Shown: positions 1-10,094 of the stretch, one piece after another
Layout of the letters: each line of letters starts with the position of its first letter
Position numbering within the stretch: the stretch's first letter is position 1
DNA from: an uncultured Pelagibacteraceae bacterium
GTDB taxonomy: Bacteria; Pseudomonadota; Alphaproteobacteria; Pelagibacterales; Pelagibacteraceae
Direction of reading: 5' to 3'
DNA length: 64,000 nucleotides
Assembly: GCA_902569185.1 (NCBI GenBank)
Contig: CACFTH010000001.1
Coordinates: 10,001-74,000, forward strand
Notes under the pieces: model-generated
The model's database searches: none
What the model saw: the letters and a program-made list of their open reading frames with translations, nothing else
Told to the model about the DNA's origin: nothing
Position numbers and translations under genes: made by a program

Positions 1-1205
<1,205 letters not shown>

Positions 1206-1215
1206 AATAACGGCG

Positions 1216-1419
1216 CACACTAGCTTTAATAATTTTAATTAAATTAAAATTACTTTCGTTAAAGTGTGTACGACAAATTTCTTTTATTAACCTAACCGTC
1301 CACACTTCTCTTCTTTATCTACAATTTAAAAAAGCTAAATTTTCTGATTTTCAGAAAACTAAATCCCAATATCAGTTTAAAACCATCTAAAAATAAGGTT
1401 TTTGCAGTGATTATTGGGA
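1216..1419 (-). other. Structured rRNA leader between 16S and the divergent peptidase gene
   Basis: The roughly 340-base gap upstream of 16S holds no gene but several inverted repeats: CACACT/AGTGTG (1216-1221 with 1263-1268) enclosing a 10-bp AT palindrome (1231-1240 with 1242-1251); an 8-bp TTTTCTGA/TCAGAAAA hairpin (1340-1358); and TCCCAATA/TATTGGGA (1364-1371 with 1412-1419) with AAAACC/GGTTTT nested inside it. Such structure fits a 16S precursor leader that is folded and trimmed, but the roles are inferred. The distal TCCCAATA pair could instead overlap promoter elements. Confidence 0.5.
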
Positions 1420-1425
1420 AACGCT

Positions 1426-1453
1426 GTTATATTAAAATTTAAGAATTAATCAA
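1426..1453 (-). promoter_or_regulatory. Candidate rRNA promoter
   Basis: On the minus strand, TTGATT (1448-1453) and TATAAC (1426-1431) are separated by 16 bases and lie about 220 bases upstream of the 16S 5' end. A better -35-like hexamer, TTGACA (1464-1469), lies a little further upstream but has no good -10 at normal spacing. Several AT-rich alternatives exist, so the exact promoter is uncertain. Confidence 0.3.
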
Positions 1454-1544
1454 GACGTATATTTGTCAAAAAAACCAATAAAAACAGGTATTTTTACACT
1501 ACCTGACATTGAATATTGCATTTTTTTTTTATATAGAAAGAACC

Positions 1545-2882
1545 ATGACAATAAATCATTTTTTAACAAATTTAATAAAAATTTCACAAAAGCTATCCAA
1601 AAATAATGTTCTTTTTAGCAGGGTAAGACCTGCTTACTTTTTTGGGGGAACACTTTTATTTTTAATAATGTATTTTTCTTTTCTTATTAATGAAAATTTA
1701 AAAGAAAAAAGAGCGGAACAAATAAGTTCTTTTTTATCTAATAACCAAACAGTTCTTTTAAAAAATTATGTATTTAACAAAATTAAGTCTCCATATTTGG
1801 AGTATGATTATATTGTAAAAAACAATGATACAATTGAAAGCATACTTAAAAAATTTAGTGTTAAAAGAGATGAAATTGCTTTTGTAGTAAAGGAGATTAA
1901 AAAACAGAAATTATCTAATATATCACCAGGTCAAAAAATACAATTTATTTTAAAAAAATCTTCAAATGGCAAAGATTTAGAAATATTTAAAATTAACTAT
2001 CCGATTTCTAAAACTACATTTGTACGTATAGATAAACGTAAAGATGGTATAAACATTACAAAAAATATTACACAACTTTTTAAAAAAAATGTTGTAGTTG
2101 AAGGAAGAATATCAAATAATTTATATAGCTCGGCGACATCATCGGGGATGGAGCCTAGTATTATAATTGAATTTGCTAGAATTTTTGGTTTTGAAGTAGA
2201 TTTTCAGAGAGATATTAGAAAGGGAGATAAATTTCAAGTTATGTACGAAAGATATTTCGATGACAGAAATAAAAAAATCAAAACAGGAAAAATATTATAT
2301 GCGTATCTTAACGTAAATAATCAAAAAATTAAATTATATCGATTTGAAACAAAAAATGATTTCGATTTCTATGATGAAAAAGGTAAGAGTATAAGAAAAG
2401 CTTTGATGAAGACTCCAATTAACGGTGCGAGACTTTCATCCCCTTTCGGTAATAGAAAACATCCAATATTAGGTTTCACAAAACATCATAACGGGACTGA
2501 TTTTGCGGCTCCAACTGGTACACCAATCATGGCCTCGGGTAACGGTACTGTAATAAAAGCTGGTTGGTGTGGAAATGGTGGAAACTGCGTTAGGATTAGA
2601 CATAACTCTTCATACACAACTGGTTACGGTCACATGTCTAAGATTGCAACTAGAAACGGAAGAAGAGTTAGACAAGGACAAATAATAGGATATGTTGGAA
2701 ACACCGGTATGTCTACCGGACCACATTTACATTACACAGTTTCTTACAATGGAAAATTTGTTAATTCACAAAAACTAAAACTTCCTTCAGGAAAAACTTT
2801 AAGTGGTGACGAAAGAAAAAAATTTGAGATCCAAAGAATAAAGCTTGATGTTACTTTAGGTGAGCTTCTATCCCGACTTTAA
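1545..2882 (+). CDS. M23 family (LytM-type) peptidoglycan endopeptidase, membrane anchored
   Basis: Probable D,D-endopeptidase that cuts peptidoglycan cross-links during wall growth. A single hydrophobic segment near the N-terminus (about residues 25-50) suggests a membrane anchor with the enzyme in the periplasm. A LysM/OapA-like middle section precedes the C-terminal M23 domain, which carries the zinc ligands in HHNGTDFAAPTGTP, the GYGHM segment and the HLHY motif. The frame is open from a TTG at 1509, but the ATG at 1545 has the more plausible hydrophobic leader and an AGAAAGAA purine stretch just upstream, so I use it (445 aa). The gene diverges from the 16S leader and converges, almost without a gap, on the DUF4167 gene. 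The MepM/YebA-like family is clear; the precise substrate is not. Confidence 0.88.
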   Translation: MTINHFLTNLIKISQKLSKNNVLFSRVRPAYFFGGTLLFLIMYFSFLINENLKEKRAEQISSFLSNNQTVLLKNYVFNKIKSPYLEYDYIVKNNDTIESILKKFSVKRDEIAFVVKEIKKQKLSNISPGQKIQFILKKSSNGKDLEIFKINYPISKTTFVRIDKRKDGINITKNITQLFKKNVVVEGRISNNLYSSATSSGMEPSIIIEFARIFGFEVDFQRDIRKGDKFQVMYERYFDDRNKKIKTGKILYAYLNVNNQKIKLYRFETKNDFDFYDEKGKSIRKALMKTPINGARLSSPFGNRKHPILGFTKHHNGTDFAAPTGTPIMASGNGTVIKAGWCGNGGNCVRIRHNSSYTTGYGHMSKIATRNGRRVRQGQIIGYVGNTGMSTGPHLHYTVSYNGKFVNSQKLKLPSGKTLSGDERKKFEIQRIKLDVTLGELLSRL

Positions 2883-2885
2883 TTA

Positions 2886-3227
2886 TTACTCTGTTAGTTT
2901 ATTTAAATCTGTTTTGGGAGTTTCTTGTTGAATATTTCTTTTATTAACCTCTGATAAAATTCGTGCATAATGATCAGAATGTTGAAGATAATTTTCATGC
3001 AAGATTTTATCTCCAATACCAAGCGCCTCTTTTGCTAAATTTTTATATTTTTCAATTACTCTTTCTAAATTGTGTGGATTTTTACTAACATTGTTGGCCC
3101 TAAAAAAATTATTCCTTGGACCATCTATATTATGTACTGAATTATTTTTCATAGATCCATTTGATCTTCTCCCCGAATAGTGTTTATTTGATCTTGGTCT
3201 AAATCTTCTTATTTTCCCGTTCTTCAT
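2886..3227 (-). CDS. DUF4167 family protein
   Basis: A 113-aa basic protein. The N-terminal 40 residues are rich in Arg, Lys, Asn and Ser (RRFRPRSNKHYSGRRSNG), and the rest is a predicted helical DUF4167 region with the pattern NLERVIEKYKNLAKEAL...GDKILHENYLQHSDHYARI. This family is widespread in alphaproteobacteria, usually beside prmC and prfA as here, and its function is not established. The arginine-rich start suggests nucleic-acid binding and the context suggests a link to translation; both are inference. There is a gap of about 70 bases to prmC upstream, so it probably ends the prmC-prfA-ispG-lysC transcription unit. Confidence 0.85.
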   Translation of the reverse strand: MKNGKIRRFRPRSNKHYSGRRSNGSMKNNSVHNIDGPRNNFFRANNVSKNPHNLERVIEKYKNLAKEALGIGDKILHENYLQHSDHYARILSEVNKRNIQQETPKTDLNKLTE

Positions 3228-3298
3228 AATTTTTTTTAAAATGATTCTATATTTATAATTTAAAAAATTTAGTAATTTTTCTTAATATTTGTTTTTTT

Positions 3299-4135
3299 TT
3301 ACTTCAAAGTGCTAAAAATACAACGAACATTATCTCTGTAATCTTTAATTTTTTTAATCTCTCTCAATCCGTTTAGCCTCAGAATATTATATACTGAATA
3401 ATATTGTCCTCTTCCGATTTCTAATGCTAAAATTCCATTTAATTTGAGGATATTTTTAGATTTGTAAATAACTTTTCTTATAACGTCAAGTCCATCATGA
3501 CCGCCGTCTAAGGCTTTCTGTGGTTCAAATTTCTTAATATCCTCTGAAAGTTGGTTGATTTCTCTTTTAACTATGTACGGTGGATTGGATACAATAAGAT
3601 CGAATTTCTTATTGTAAATAGTATCTATAGATCTGCATTTAAGGCTTGCCCTTTTATTTAGTTTCATGGTTTCTAAATTAATTTTGGCAACTGAAATTGC
3701 CTTGTTGCAAATATCTATACCTAGTCCTCTACTATTATTTAATTCACTTAATATTGAAAGCATAATACATCCCGTTCCAACTCCCATGTCTAAAAAATAG
3801 ATGCTTTTTCCCTTAAATTTTTTGATAATTGGGTCTATCAAAAGTTCAGTTTCAGGTCTTGGTATCAAAGAATTTTTAACAACATAAAAATCTTTGCTTC
3901 TAAATTCTTTTTTATTAAAAATATAGGCGATTGGTTCTTTTTTTGACCTTCTAGAAATAATTTTTTTAAATCTTTTTAAGTTAATGTAAGAAATAGCTTG
4001 TTCATTAATTAAAAGTTTTTCTCTACTTGTTTTAAGAACATGAGATAAAATTATTTCAGCATCAATTTTATGAGAAATAATGTTTCTATTTTTTAAAATC
4101 TTTGATCCGATGTTTATTGCCTCTGATGCTTTCAT
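3299..4135 (-). CDS. prmC: Peptide chain release factor N5-glutamine methyltransferase
   Basis: Transfers a methyl group from S-adenosylmethionine to the glutamine of the GGQ motif in release factors, raising termination efficiency. The 278-aa protein has an N-terminal helical bundle (about 1-80), the SAM-binding motif DMGVGTGC at 116-123 and the NPPY catalytic motif at 184-187 that positions the target glutamine amide. It lies one base downstream of its substrate gene prfA on the same strand, the classic prfA-prmC pairing, so they are very probably co-transcribed. Length and motifs are normal for the HemK/PrmC family. Confidence 0.95.
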   Translation of the reverse strand: MKASEAINIGSKILKNRNIISHKIDAEIILSHVLKTSREKLLINEQAISYINLKRFKKIISRRSKKEPIAYIFNKKEFRSKDFYVVKNSLIPRPETELLIDPIIKKFKGKSIYFLDMGVGTGCIMLSILSELNNSRGLGIDICNKAISVAKINLETMKLNKRASLKCRSIDTIYNKKFDLIVSNPPYIVKREINQLSEDIKKFEPQKALDGGHDGLDVIRKVIYKSKNILKLNGILALEIGRGQYYSVYNILRLNGLREIKKIKDYRDNVRCIFSTLK

Positions 4136-4136
4136 T

Positions 4137-5210
4137 TTAGGTAAGACTTTTTAATTTTAAATCCTGATCTTTTAATCTTAAATTTTCATTCATTTCTTCA
4201 TGTATTTCCCCTTTTAAAAACTCATCTAATTTATGTAGAGTGAGATTTATTCTATGATCAGTCACTCTTCCCTGTGGAAAATTATATGTTCTTATTCTTT
4301 CAGATCTATCCCCTGAGCCTATTTGGCTTCTTCTGTCACTAGATCTCTCTTTTTCTTTTTTTAATTTTTCAGCCTCGTAAAGTCTTGCTCTAAGAATTTT
4401 TAAAGCTTTAGCTTTATTTTTATGTTGGGATTTTTCATCTTGCTGAGTTACAACAATTCCAGTTGGCTTATGAGTAATTCTCACCGCACTATCGGTAGTA
4501 TTGACTGATTGACCGCCTGGTCCGCTTGATCTAAATACGTCTATTCTTAAATCGCTATCATTTATTTTAACATCTACGTCTTCAGCCTCTGGTAAAATTG
4601 CTACTGTTGCAGCTGATGTGTGGACTCTTCCTTGGGTTTCTGTATTTGGAACTCTTTGTACCCTGTGAACACCCGACTCGTATTTTAAATAGGAATAAAT
4701 ATTGGTTCCCTTTACAGAAAAAATTACCTCTTTAAACCCCCCTGCCTCACTTTTTGAAATACTAATTATTTCCATGGTCCAATTCTTTTTGGAACATACT
4801 TTTTCATACATTCTAAATAAATCTGCTGCAAATAAAGTGGCCTCTAGTCCGCCAGTCCCTGCTCTGATTTCTACTATTGCATTTTTTTCATCATCTCTAT
4901 CTTTGGGTAAAAGAAATATTTTAAGTTTTTTTTCATAAGTATTTCTATTTGACTCTGCATTCTCAAGCTCTTTTTGAGCTAAATCAATTATTTCGTTATC
5001 ATTCTTTTTGTCATTTATTATATTACTGAGATCTATTTTGCTTTTTTCAAAGTTTAAGTACTCTCTAGCAATTTCAATGATATTTTTTAAATCAGAATAC
5101 TCTTTTGATTTTTTTGCAAATAGTTTTGTATCAAATTTTCCACTTGATAATTCTTTTTCTAAAGAATTGTACTTATCAATAATATTTTTGACCTTTTCAG
5201 ATGGTATCAT
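4137..5210 (-). CDS. prfA: Peptide chain release factor 1
   Basis: Recognises UAA and UAG stop codons and triggers release of the finished peptide on the ribosome. The 357-aa protein has the usual architecture: N-terminal coiled coil, the GGQ peptidyl-hydrolysis motif at 232-234 within [11 protein letters not shown], and the stop-codon-reading tripeptide at 188-190, which is Pro-Asn-Thr here rather than the commoner Pro-Ala-Thr. The outer P and T are kept, so RF1 specificity is expected. prmC follows by one base; ispG precedes by five. Confidence 0.97.
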   Translation of the reverse strand: MIPSEKVKNIIDKYNSLEKELSSGKFDTKLFAKKSKEYSDLKNIIEIAREYLNFEKSKIDLSNIINDKKNDNEIIDLAQKELENAESNRNTYEKKLKIFLLPKDRDDEKNAIVEIRAGTGGLEATLFAADLFRMYEKVCSKKNWTMEIISISKSEAGGFKEVIFSVKGTNIYSYLKYESGVHRVQRVPNTETQGRVHTSAATVAILPEAEDVDVKINDSDLRIDVFRSSGPGGQSVNTTDSAVRITHKPTGIVVTQQDEKSQHKNKAKALKILRARLYEAEKLKKEKERSSDRRSQIGSGDRSERIRTYNFPQGRVTDHRINLTLHKLDEFLKGEIHEEMNENLRLKDQDLKLKSLT

Positions 5211-5215
5211 AAAAG

Positions 5216-6325
5216 TTAATTTACTTTTTCTTCGGCTTTTGACTCAACTAGCTCTACTACTTTTTCAATGATATCTTTGTTTGCAACTTTATTATGAGGA
5301 ATTCCTGACAAATAAAATAAATTATTTCCTTCTCCACCACCTGTAAGACCAATATCAGTTTGTGATGCCTCGCCAGGCCCATTAACAACACATCCTATAA
5401 TCGATAGTGTTAAAGGTTTCTTGATATGAGAAAGTTTATCTTCTAAAATTTTTACTGTATCAATGACTGGAAAAGCTTGTCTTGCACAAGATGGGCATGA
5501 AATTATTTGAACTCCTCTTGATCTTATGCCTAAAGATTTTAATATTTCATAACCAGCTTTAACCTCTTCGACTGGATTTGCAGACAAAGAAACTCTTATT
5601 GTATCACCTATACCTTGCATCAAAAGTTTACCAATACCAATTGATGATTTGATACTACCGGTTATTAAACCACCTGCTTCTGTAATACCTAAGTGTAAGG
5701 GGTAATCATAAAGCTTTGATAAACCCTCGTATGCCTTTACTGCTAAAAATACATCTGATGATTTAACACTTATTTTAAAATTAAAAAAATCATTGTCTTC
5801 TAGTAACTTTATATTTTGTTCTGCGCTTTCAATTAACGCCTCAGGACAAGGTTCTTTAAATTTTTCCAAAATATTTTTATCTAATGAGCCTGCATTTACT
5901 CCTATTCTAATAGCACAATCATAGTCTTTGGCGGCTTTCACAACCTCTTTGATTCTTTCTTTTGAGCCTATGTTACCTGGATTAATTCTCAAACATTTTG
6001 CTCCTGAAACAGCTGACTCAATTGCTCTTTTGTAATGAAAATGTATATCGGCAACGATAGGTACTTTGGCTTCTTTTGTTATTTTTTTTAGTGACTTTGT
6101 TGATTCTTCGTCAGGACAGGAAACCCTAACTATGTCAGCACCTGCTTGTTCCAACTCATTAATCTGTTTTATGGTAGCTACATAATCTGTTGTAAGGGTA
6201 TTTGTCATTGATTGAACAGATATTACTGCGTCGCCTCCAACATAAACATTACCAACTTTAATTTTTTTTGTTTTTTTTCTTTTTATTAATCTATGAGGTC
6301 TTATTTCCATATTATTATCAATCAA
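5216..6325 (-). CDS. ispG: 4-hydroxy-3-methylbut-2-en-1-yl diphosphate synthase (flavodoxin/ferredoxin)
   Basis: Converts methylerythritol cyclodiphosphate to HMBPP in the MEP isoprenoid pathway, using a [4Fe-4S] cluster. The 369-aa protein has an N-terminal TIM barrel ([38 protein letters not shown]) and a C-terminal domain with the cluster cysteines in CPSCARQ and [10 protein letters not shown]. It is the direct bacterial form without the large insert of plant enzymes. It overlaps the end of lysC by eight bases and sits just upstream of prfA, so it is likely translated from a lysC-ispG-prfA-prmC message. Confidence 0.97.
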   Translation of the reverse strand: MIDNNMEIRPHRLIKRKKTKKIKVGNVYVGGDAVISVQSMTNTLTTDYVATIKQINELEQAGADIVRVSCPDEESTKSLKKITKEAKVPIVADIHFHYKRAIESAVSGAKCLRINPGNIGSKERIKEVVKAAKDYDCAIRIGVNAGSLDKNILEKFKEPCPEALIESAEQNIKLLEDNDFFNFKISVKSSDVFLAVKAYEGLSKLYDYPLHLGITEAGGLITGSIKSSIGIGKLLMQGIGDTIRVSLSANPVEEVKAGYEILKSLGIRSRGVQIISCPSCARQAFPVIDTVKILEDKLSHIKKPLTLSIIGCVVNGPGEASQTDIGLTGGGEGNNLFYLSGIPHNKVANKDIIEKVVELVESKAEEKVN

Positions 6326-7529
6326 GTTTAAATGTTTTATGTAATTTTTTTACTGCATCAATAGTAAATTTTTCATCTATTATTACTGAAATTTTAATTT
6401 CAGATGTAGAGATAGCTAACAAATTTATATTTGCGTCTGCTAAAGATCTAAACATTTTAAAAGTAATACCCGGGGTAGCAACCATTCCAGCACCAACAAT
6501 TGATATTTTTGAAACTTTATCATTCATATACATTTTTTCATACTTAATTTTTTTATTGTTTTCTATTAATGAAATAGCATTTTTAACGTCTTGTCTTTTT
6601 GTTGTAAAAGTAATATCAGTTTTTTTTCCATCAGTTGATATGTTTTGAATTACCATATCAACGTTGATTTGATTTTTTGATAACGGTTCAAATACATCTG
6701 CTGCAACACCTGGTTTATCTTCAACCCCAAGTAAAGTAATTTTTGCATCATCTTTTGAATAAGCAACACCAGTTACTGCTTTGGTATAATCTATGTTGTC
6801 TTGATTAATTATTTCTGTACCCTCCCTTTCAGTAAATGTTGACTTCACTTGAATAGGGATATCACCCATCATGGCAGATTGTACGGCTGAGGATTGCATT
6901 ACTTTTGCACCTAGAGATGAAAGCTCTAACATTTCTTCGTAAGATATCTTATCAATTTTTTTTGCCAAAGGTATTTTATTTGGGTCAGAGGAGTACACGC
7001 CATCTACATCGGTATAAATTTCACAACTATCTGTTTGAAAAATTTTAGCTATTGCTACAGCAGTTGCATCCGATCCACCTCTTCCAATAGATGTAATGTC
7101 TCCAGATTTTGAGACTCCTTGAAAACCTGGCACAACTGCAACACCGCCTGAAGAAATATAATCATTAATATTTTTAATATTCATATGAATAATTCTAGCA
7201 TTTGTATGTTCACCTTCAGTAATAATTGGGATTTGCCAATTCAACCAGGATTTTGATTTGATTCCTAAATCATTTAATGCTCCTGCTATTAAGGCACTTG
7301 TGACTTGTTCGCCGGAGGTTAATAGGACATCTAGCTCCCTTTTGTTAAATTTTTTTGATATCCCCTTTGAATATTCAATTAAGTTATTTGTTGTGCCTGC
7401 CATAGCTGACACTACAACTATTAATTTATTACCATTGTCGTGTTCTTTTTTGACAATTTTAGCCGCATGCAGGATTCTTTTAATAGATCCAACGGAGGTA
7501 CCACCAAATTTTAATACTTTTTTTGCCAT
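6318..7529 (-). CDS. lysC: Aspartate kinase
   Basis: Phosphorylates aspartate, the committed step to lysine, threonine, methionine and diaminopimelate. At 403 aa it matches monofunctional aspartokinases: the kinase domain starts with KFGGTSVGS (residues 7-15) and contains [13 protein letters not shown], followed by two C-terminal ACT domains, the usual site of feedback by lysine or threonine. It pairs in pathway terms with dapD and dapE elsewhere in this window. It is divergent from ubiG and appears to lead the unit running through ispG, prfA, prmC and DUF4167. Confidence 0.97.
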   Translation of the reverse strand: MAKKVLKFGGTSVGSIKRILHAAKIVKKEHDNGNKLIVVVSAMAGTTNNLIEYSKGISKKFNKRELDVLLTSGEQVTSALIAGALNDLGIKSKSWLNWQIPIITEGEHTNARIIHMNIKNINDYISSGGVAVVPGFQGVSKSGDITSIGRGGSDATAVAIAKIFQTDSCEIYTDVDGVYSSDPNKIPLAKKIDKISYEEMLELSSLGAKVMQSSAVQSAMMGDIPIQVKSTFTEREGTEIINQDNIDYTKAVTGVAYSKDDAKITLLGVEDKPGVAADVFEPLSKNQINVDMVIQNISTDGKKTDITFTTKRQDVKNAISLIENNKKIKYEKMYMNDKVSKISIVGAGMVATPGITFKMFRSLADANINLLAISTSEIKISVIIDEKFTIDAVKKLHKTFKLD

Positions 7530-7594
7530 AGTTAAATTTTATTATAAGATAATTAAGTTTAAATTAAGTTAATTAATTTATAATAATGAGGTAG

Positions 7595-8320
7595 ATGACT
7601 ACAGTAAATAAAGAGGAAATTCAAAAGTTTTCAAAAATAGCAGATGAGTGGTGGGATACTAAAGGAAAATTCAAACCTTTACATATGTTTAATCCTATAA
7701 GGATTAAATATATTAAAGAAAAATGTATTTCACATTTTAAATTAAAAGAAGATAGCCCTAAACCACTAACAAATTTAGAGTTACTGGATATAGGATGTGG
7801 AGGTGGCTTGATAAGCGAGCCAATGTGTAGGCTAGGAGCAAAAGTAACTGGGATTGATGCATCAAACAAAAATATAAATGTTGCAACACTTCATGCAAAG
7901 AAAAGTGGTTTGGATATAAATTACGTAAATACATCACCTGAGCAAAAAGTAATTAAAAAAAAATTTGATGTTGTTTTAAACTTAGAAATTATAGAGCATG
8001 TAGACAATGTTGATTTATTTTTGGAATCCTCAAGTAAATTATTAAAAGAAAATGGCATAATGTTTATTGCGACCATAAATAGAACTTTTGAGTCTTATAT
8101 AAAAGCAATAGTTGGTGCAGAATATATTTTAAGATGGCTTCCAATAGGAACCCACGAATGGAATAAATTTCTTAGACCAAATGAGATACATGAAAGATTA
8201 AAAAAATTAAACTTTGAAAATATTGAAACAGATGGATTTAATTTTAATTTATTTTTACAAAACTGGAAAAAATCTAAAGATTGTTCTGTAAACTATATTA
8301 TTGTAGCTAAAAAAAATTAA
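7595..8320 (+). CDS. ubiG: Ubiquinone biosynthesis O-methyltransferase
   Basis: Catalyses the two O-methylations in ubiquinone synthesis using S-adenosylmethionine. The 241-aa protein has the UbiG signature start (FSKIADEWWDTKGKFKPLHMFNP split over residues 12-34), SAM motif LDIGCGGG at 64-71 and the post-motif FDVVLNLEIIEHV. A TATAAT-like hexamer (7579-7584) sits only 10 bases before the ATG, with GAGG three bases ahead of the start, so the mRNA leader would be extremely short. It converges with the DUF1178 gene, overlapping its end by four bases. Confidence 0.95.
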   Translation: MTTVNKEEIQKFSKIADEWWDTKGKFKPLHMFNPIRIKYIKEKCISHFKLKEDSPKPLTNLELLDIGCGGGLISEPMCRLGAKVTGIDASNKNINVATLHAKKSGLDINYVNTSPEQKVIKKKFDVVLNLEIIEHVDNVDLFLESSSKLLKENGIMFIATINRTFESYIKAIVGAEYILRWLPIGTHEWNKFLRPNEIHERLKKLNFENIETDGFNFNLFLQNWKKSKDCSVNYIIVAKKN

Positions 8321-8730
8321 TTCTCTTTATTATCAACCCAAGGAATTGAAGCTACATCAATACCCTCTTCTTTAAGTTCCTGGGCCTCTTTTGGTGTAGT
8401 TATGCCATATATATTTTTGTTCCTTTTTTTGTCATAATAAATTTTTCTGACTTCACGTGGAAAATTCTCGCCAACATATTCGAAGTTTTTTTCTACAAAT
8501 TTTCTTAGTTTTGCTAAATCTTTTTTCATCTTATTTATCTCTTTATTTGGAAAATTTATTTTCTTTCTGTTAGAAATTCTTGGAGACATTATTGATTTTT
8601 TTACTGATTTAGTTTTACAAAATAAACACTCTATTAATTTTTTTTTAAGTAATTTTTCAAATTCTTTTGAATCAGAAAACCAACTTTCAAATTCATGTTT
8701 ATTTTTACACTTGAGATTATATTTGATCAT
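8317..8730 (-). CDS. DUF1178 family protein
   Basis: A 137-aa protein of unknown function typical of alphaproteobacteria. The N-terminus MIKYNLKCKNKHEFESWF followed by CLFCKT forms a zinc-ribbon-like arrangement of cysteines and a histidine, and the C-terminus ends in the conserved TPKEAQELKEEGIDVA-type segment. It starts immediately after argJ (stop and start share the region at 8730) on the same strand, so it is probably in the argJ operon. No function should be assigned beyond possible metal or nucleic-acid binding. Confidence 0.85.
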   Translation of the reverse strand: MIKYNLKCKNKHEFESWFSDSKEFEKLLKKKLIECLFCKTKSVKKSIMSPRISNRKKINFPNKEINKMKKDLAKLRKFVEKNFEYVGENFPREVRKIYYDKKRNKNIYGITTPKEAQELKEEGIDVASIPWVDNKEN

Positions 8731-10034
8731 TAGTTTCTGTAATCAGCATTAATATTTATATATTCATTTGTTAAATCGCATGTATAACATTCAAAAGATC
8801 CTTGGCCAATCTTTAGATTTACTTCTACAAGTAAATCGTCCCATTTCATATATTCTTTTAATTTCTCTTCATTGTATTCTTCGGAGATCTTGCCTTTTTC
8901 AGCAACTTTAAATTCTCCAAATTTAATTTCTATTTTTTCTGGGGTAATTTTTTCTCCAGATTTTCCTATCGCCATTATTATTCTTCCCCAATTAGGATCT
9001 TCGCCAGCCATAGCAGTCTTAAAAAGGGGTGAGTTGGCAATTGAGAAAGCGACAGTTCTTGCCATTTGTTGAGATCTTGCGTTTATAACCTTAACGGTAA
9101 TAAATTTTTTTGCTCCCTCTCCATCACTAACTATTTGTTTTGCCAAGTTAAGAAGTAATCTTTGAAGTGCCATTTCAAAATCTTTTAATTTAGGATCTAA
9201 AACATTATAAAATTTTCCCGTTTTAACTTTATTGCTTGAGAAAATTGCAACCATATCATTTGTAGAGGTGTCACTATCCACGGTGATTGCATTAAAAGTA
9301 TTTGTCATTGCCCTTTTAAGTAGACTTTTTAAAAATACTGATGGAATTTCTGCGTCAGTAAAAACGAAAGCTAACATTGTTGCCATATTTGGAGATATCA
9401 TTCCTGAACCCTTCGCAATTGCAGAAAGTCTTATATCTTTATTCCAAATCCTACACTCTTCGTAAGCAAGTTTTGGTCTAGTATCGGTTGTCATTATAGA
9501 TGAGGCTGCTTTGAACCACACGAATTTATTTTGTTTTTCTCTTAATTTTTCGACAAGTTGAGAAGTAAAATTTTTTATTTTTTGAATAGGGAACTTCTCT
9601 CCAATAACACCTGTAGAGGCAAATAGTATTTCATTTGGTTTAATTACTTGACTTGTTCCACCCTTTTTTTGGGCTTCCCTTAAAGTAAGATTTTTTGCAA
9701 GATTTTTTGATAAACTTTCGAGAGCTTCTGCTCCTTGAGTTCCAGTGAAGGTGTTTGCATTTTTTGTGTTAATCATAATAGCTTTAATATTTTTTTTTCT
9801 GATCTGTCTGTTCCAGGTAATTGACTCTGAACATATTGTATTATTTGTATATACTGCTCCATAATTTGCTCCATCCTTAAAATAAAATAAACACAGATCA
9901 TCTCTTCCTGTACCATACAGATCTGCAGAAATTGCTGAAATCTCCATACCCTCGATTGGCTGCAGCTCTTGAAATTCGCCCATTTTTGACAGCTTTGGTT
10001 TATCTTTTAAAAAATTTTTTACATTAATAGTCAT
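8730..10034 (-). CDS. argJ: Glutamate N-acetyltransferase / amino-acid N-acetyltransferase
   Basis: Transfers the acetyl group from N-acetylornithine to glutamate, recycling it in arginine synthesis. The 434-aa precursor is expected to cleave itself before the nucleophilic threonine in PNMATML (Ala218/Thr219), giving alpha and beta chains. Other family segments present are INTKNANTFTG, ASTGVIGE and VDSDTSTNDM. Together with argB in the same window it covers part of arginine synthesis through the acetyl cycle. It diverges from secA across a 60-base AT-rich gap. Confidence 0.96.
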   Translation of the reverse strand: MTINVKNFLKDKPKLSKMGEFQELQPIEGMEISAISADLYGTGRDDLCLFYFKDGANYGAVYTNNTICSESITWNRQIRKKNIKAIMINTKNANTFTGTQGAEALESLSKNLAKNLTLREAQKKGGTSQVIKPNEILFASTGVIGEKFPIQKIKNFTSQLVEKLREKQNKFVWFKAASSIMTTDTRPKLAYEECRIWNKDIRLSAIAKGSGMISPNMATMLAFVFTDAEIPSVFLKSLLKRAMTNTFNAITVDSDTSTNDMVAIFSSNKVKTGKFYNVLDPKLKDFEMALQRLLLNLAKQIVSDGEGAKKFITVKVINARSQQMARTVAFSIANSPLFKTAMAGEDPNWGRIIMAIGKSGEKITPEKIEIKFGEFKVAEKGKISEEYNEEKLKEYMKWDDLLVEVNLKIGQGSFECYTCDLTNEYININADYRN

Positions 10035-10094
10035 GTTATTATTTTATTTTATCACTATATATATATGAATTTAATAATTATATTAAATTAACAT

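Noticed and set aside
1509-1544. TTG start 12 codons upstream for the M23 peptidase
   Set aside because: Adds a phenylalanine-rich stretch from a T-run; the ATG at 1545 with purines upstream is more plausible.
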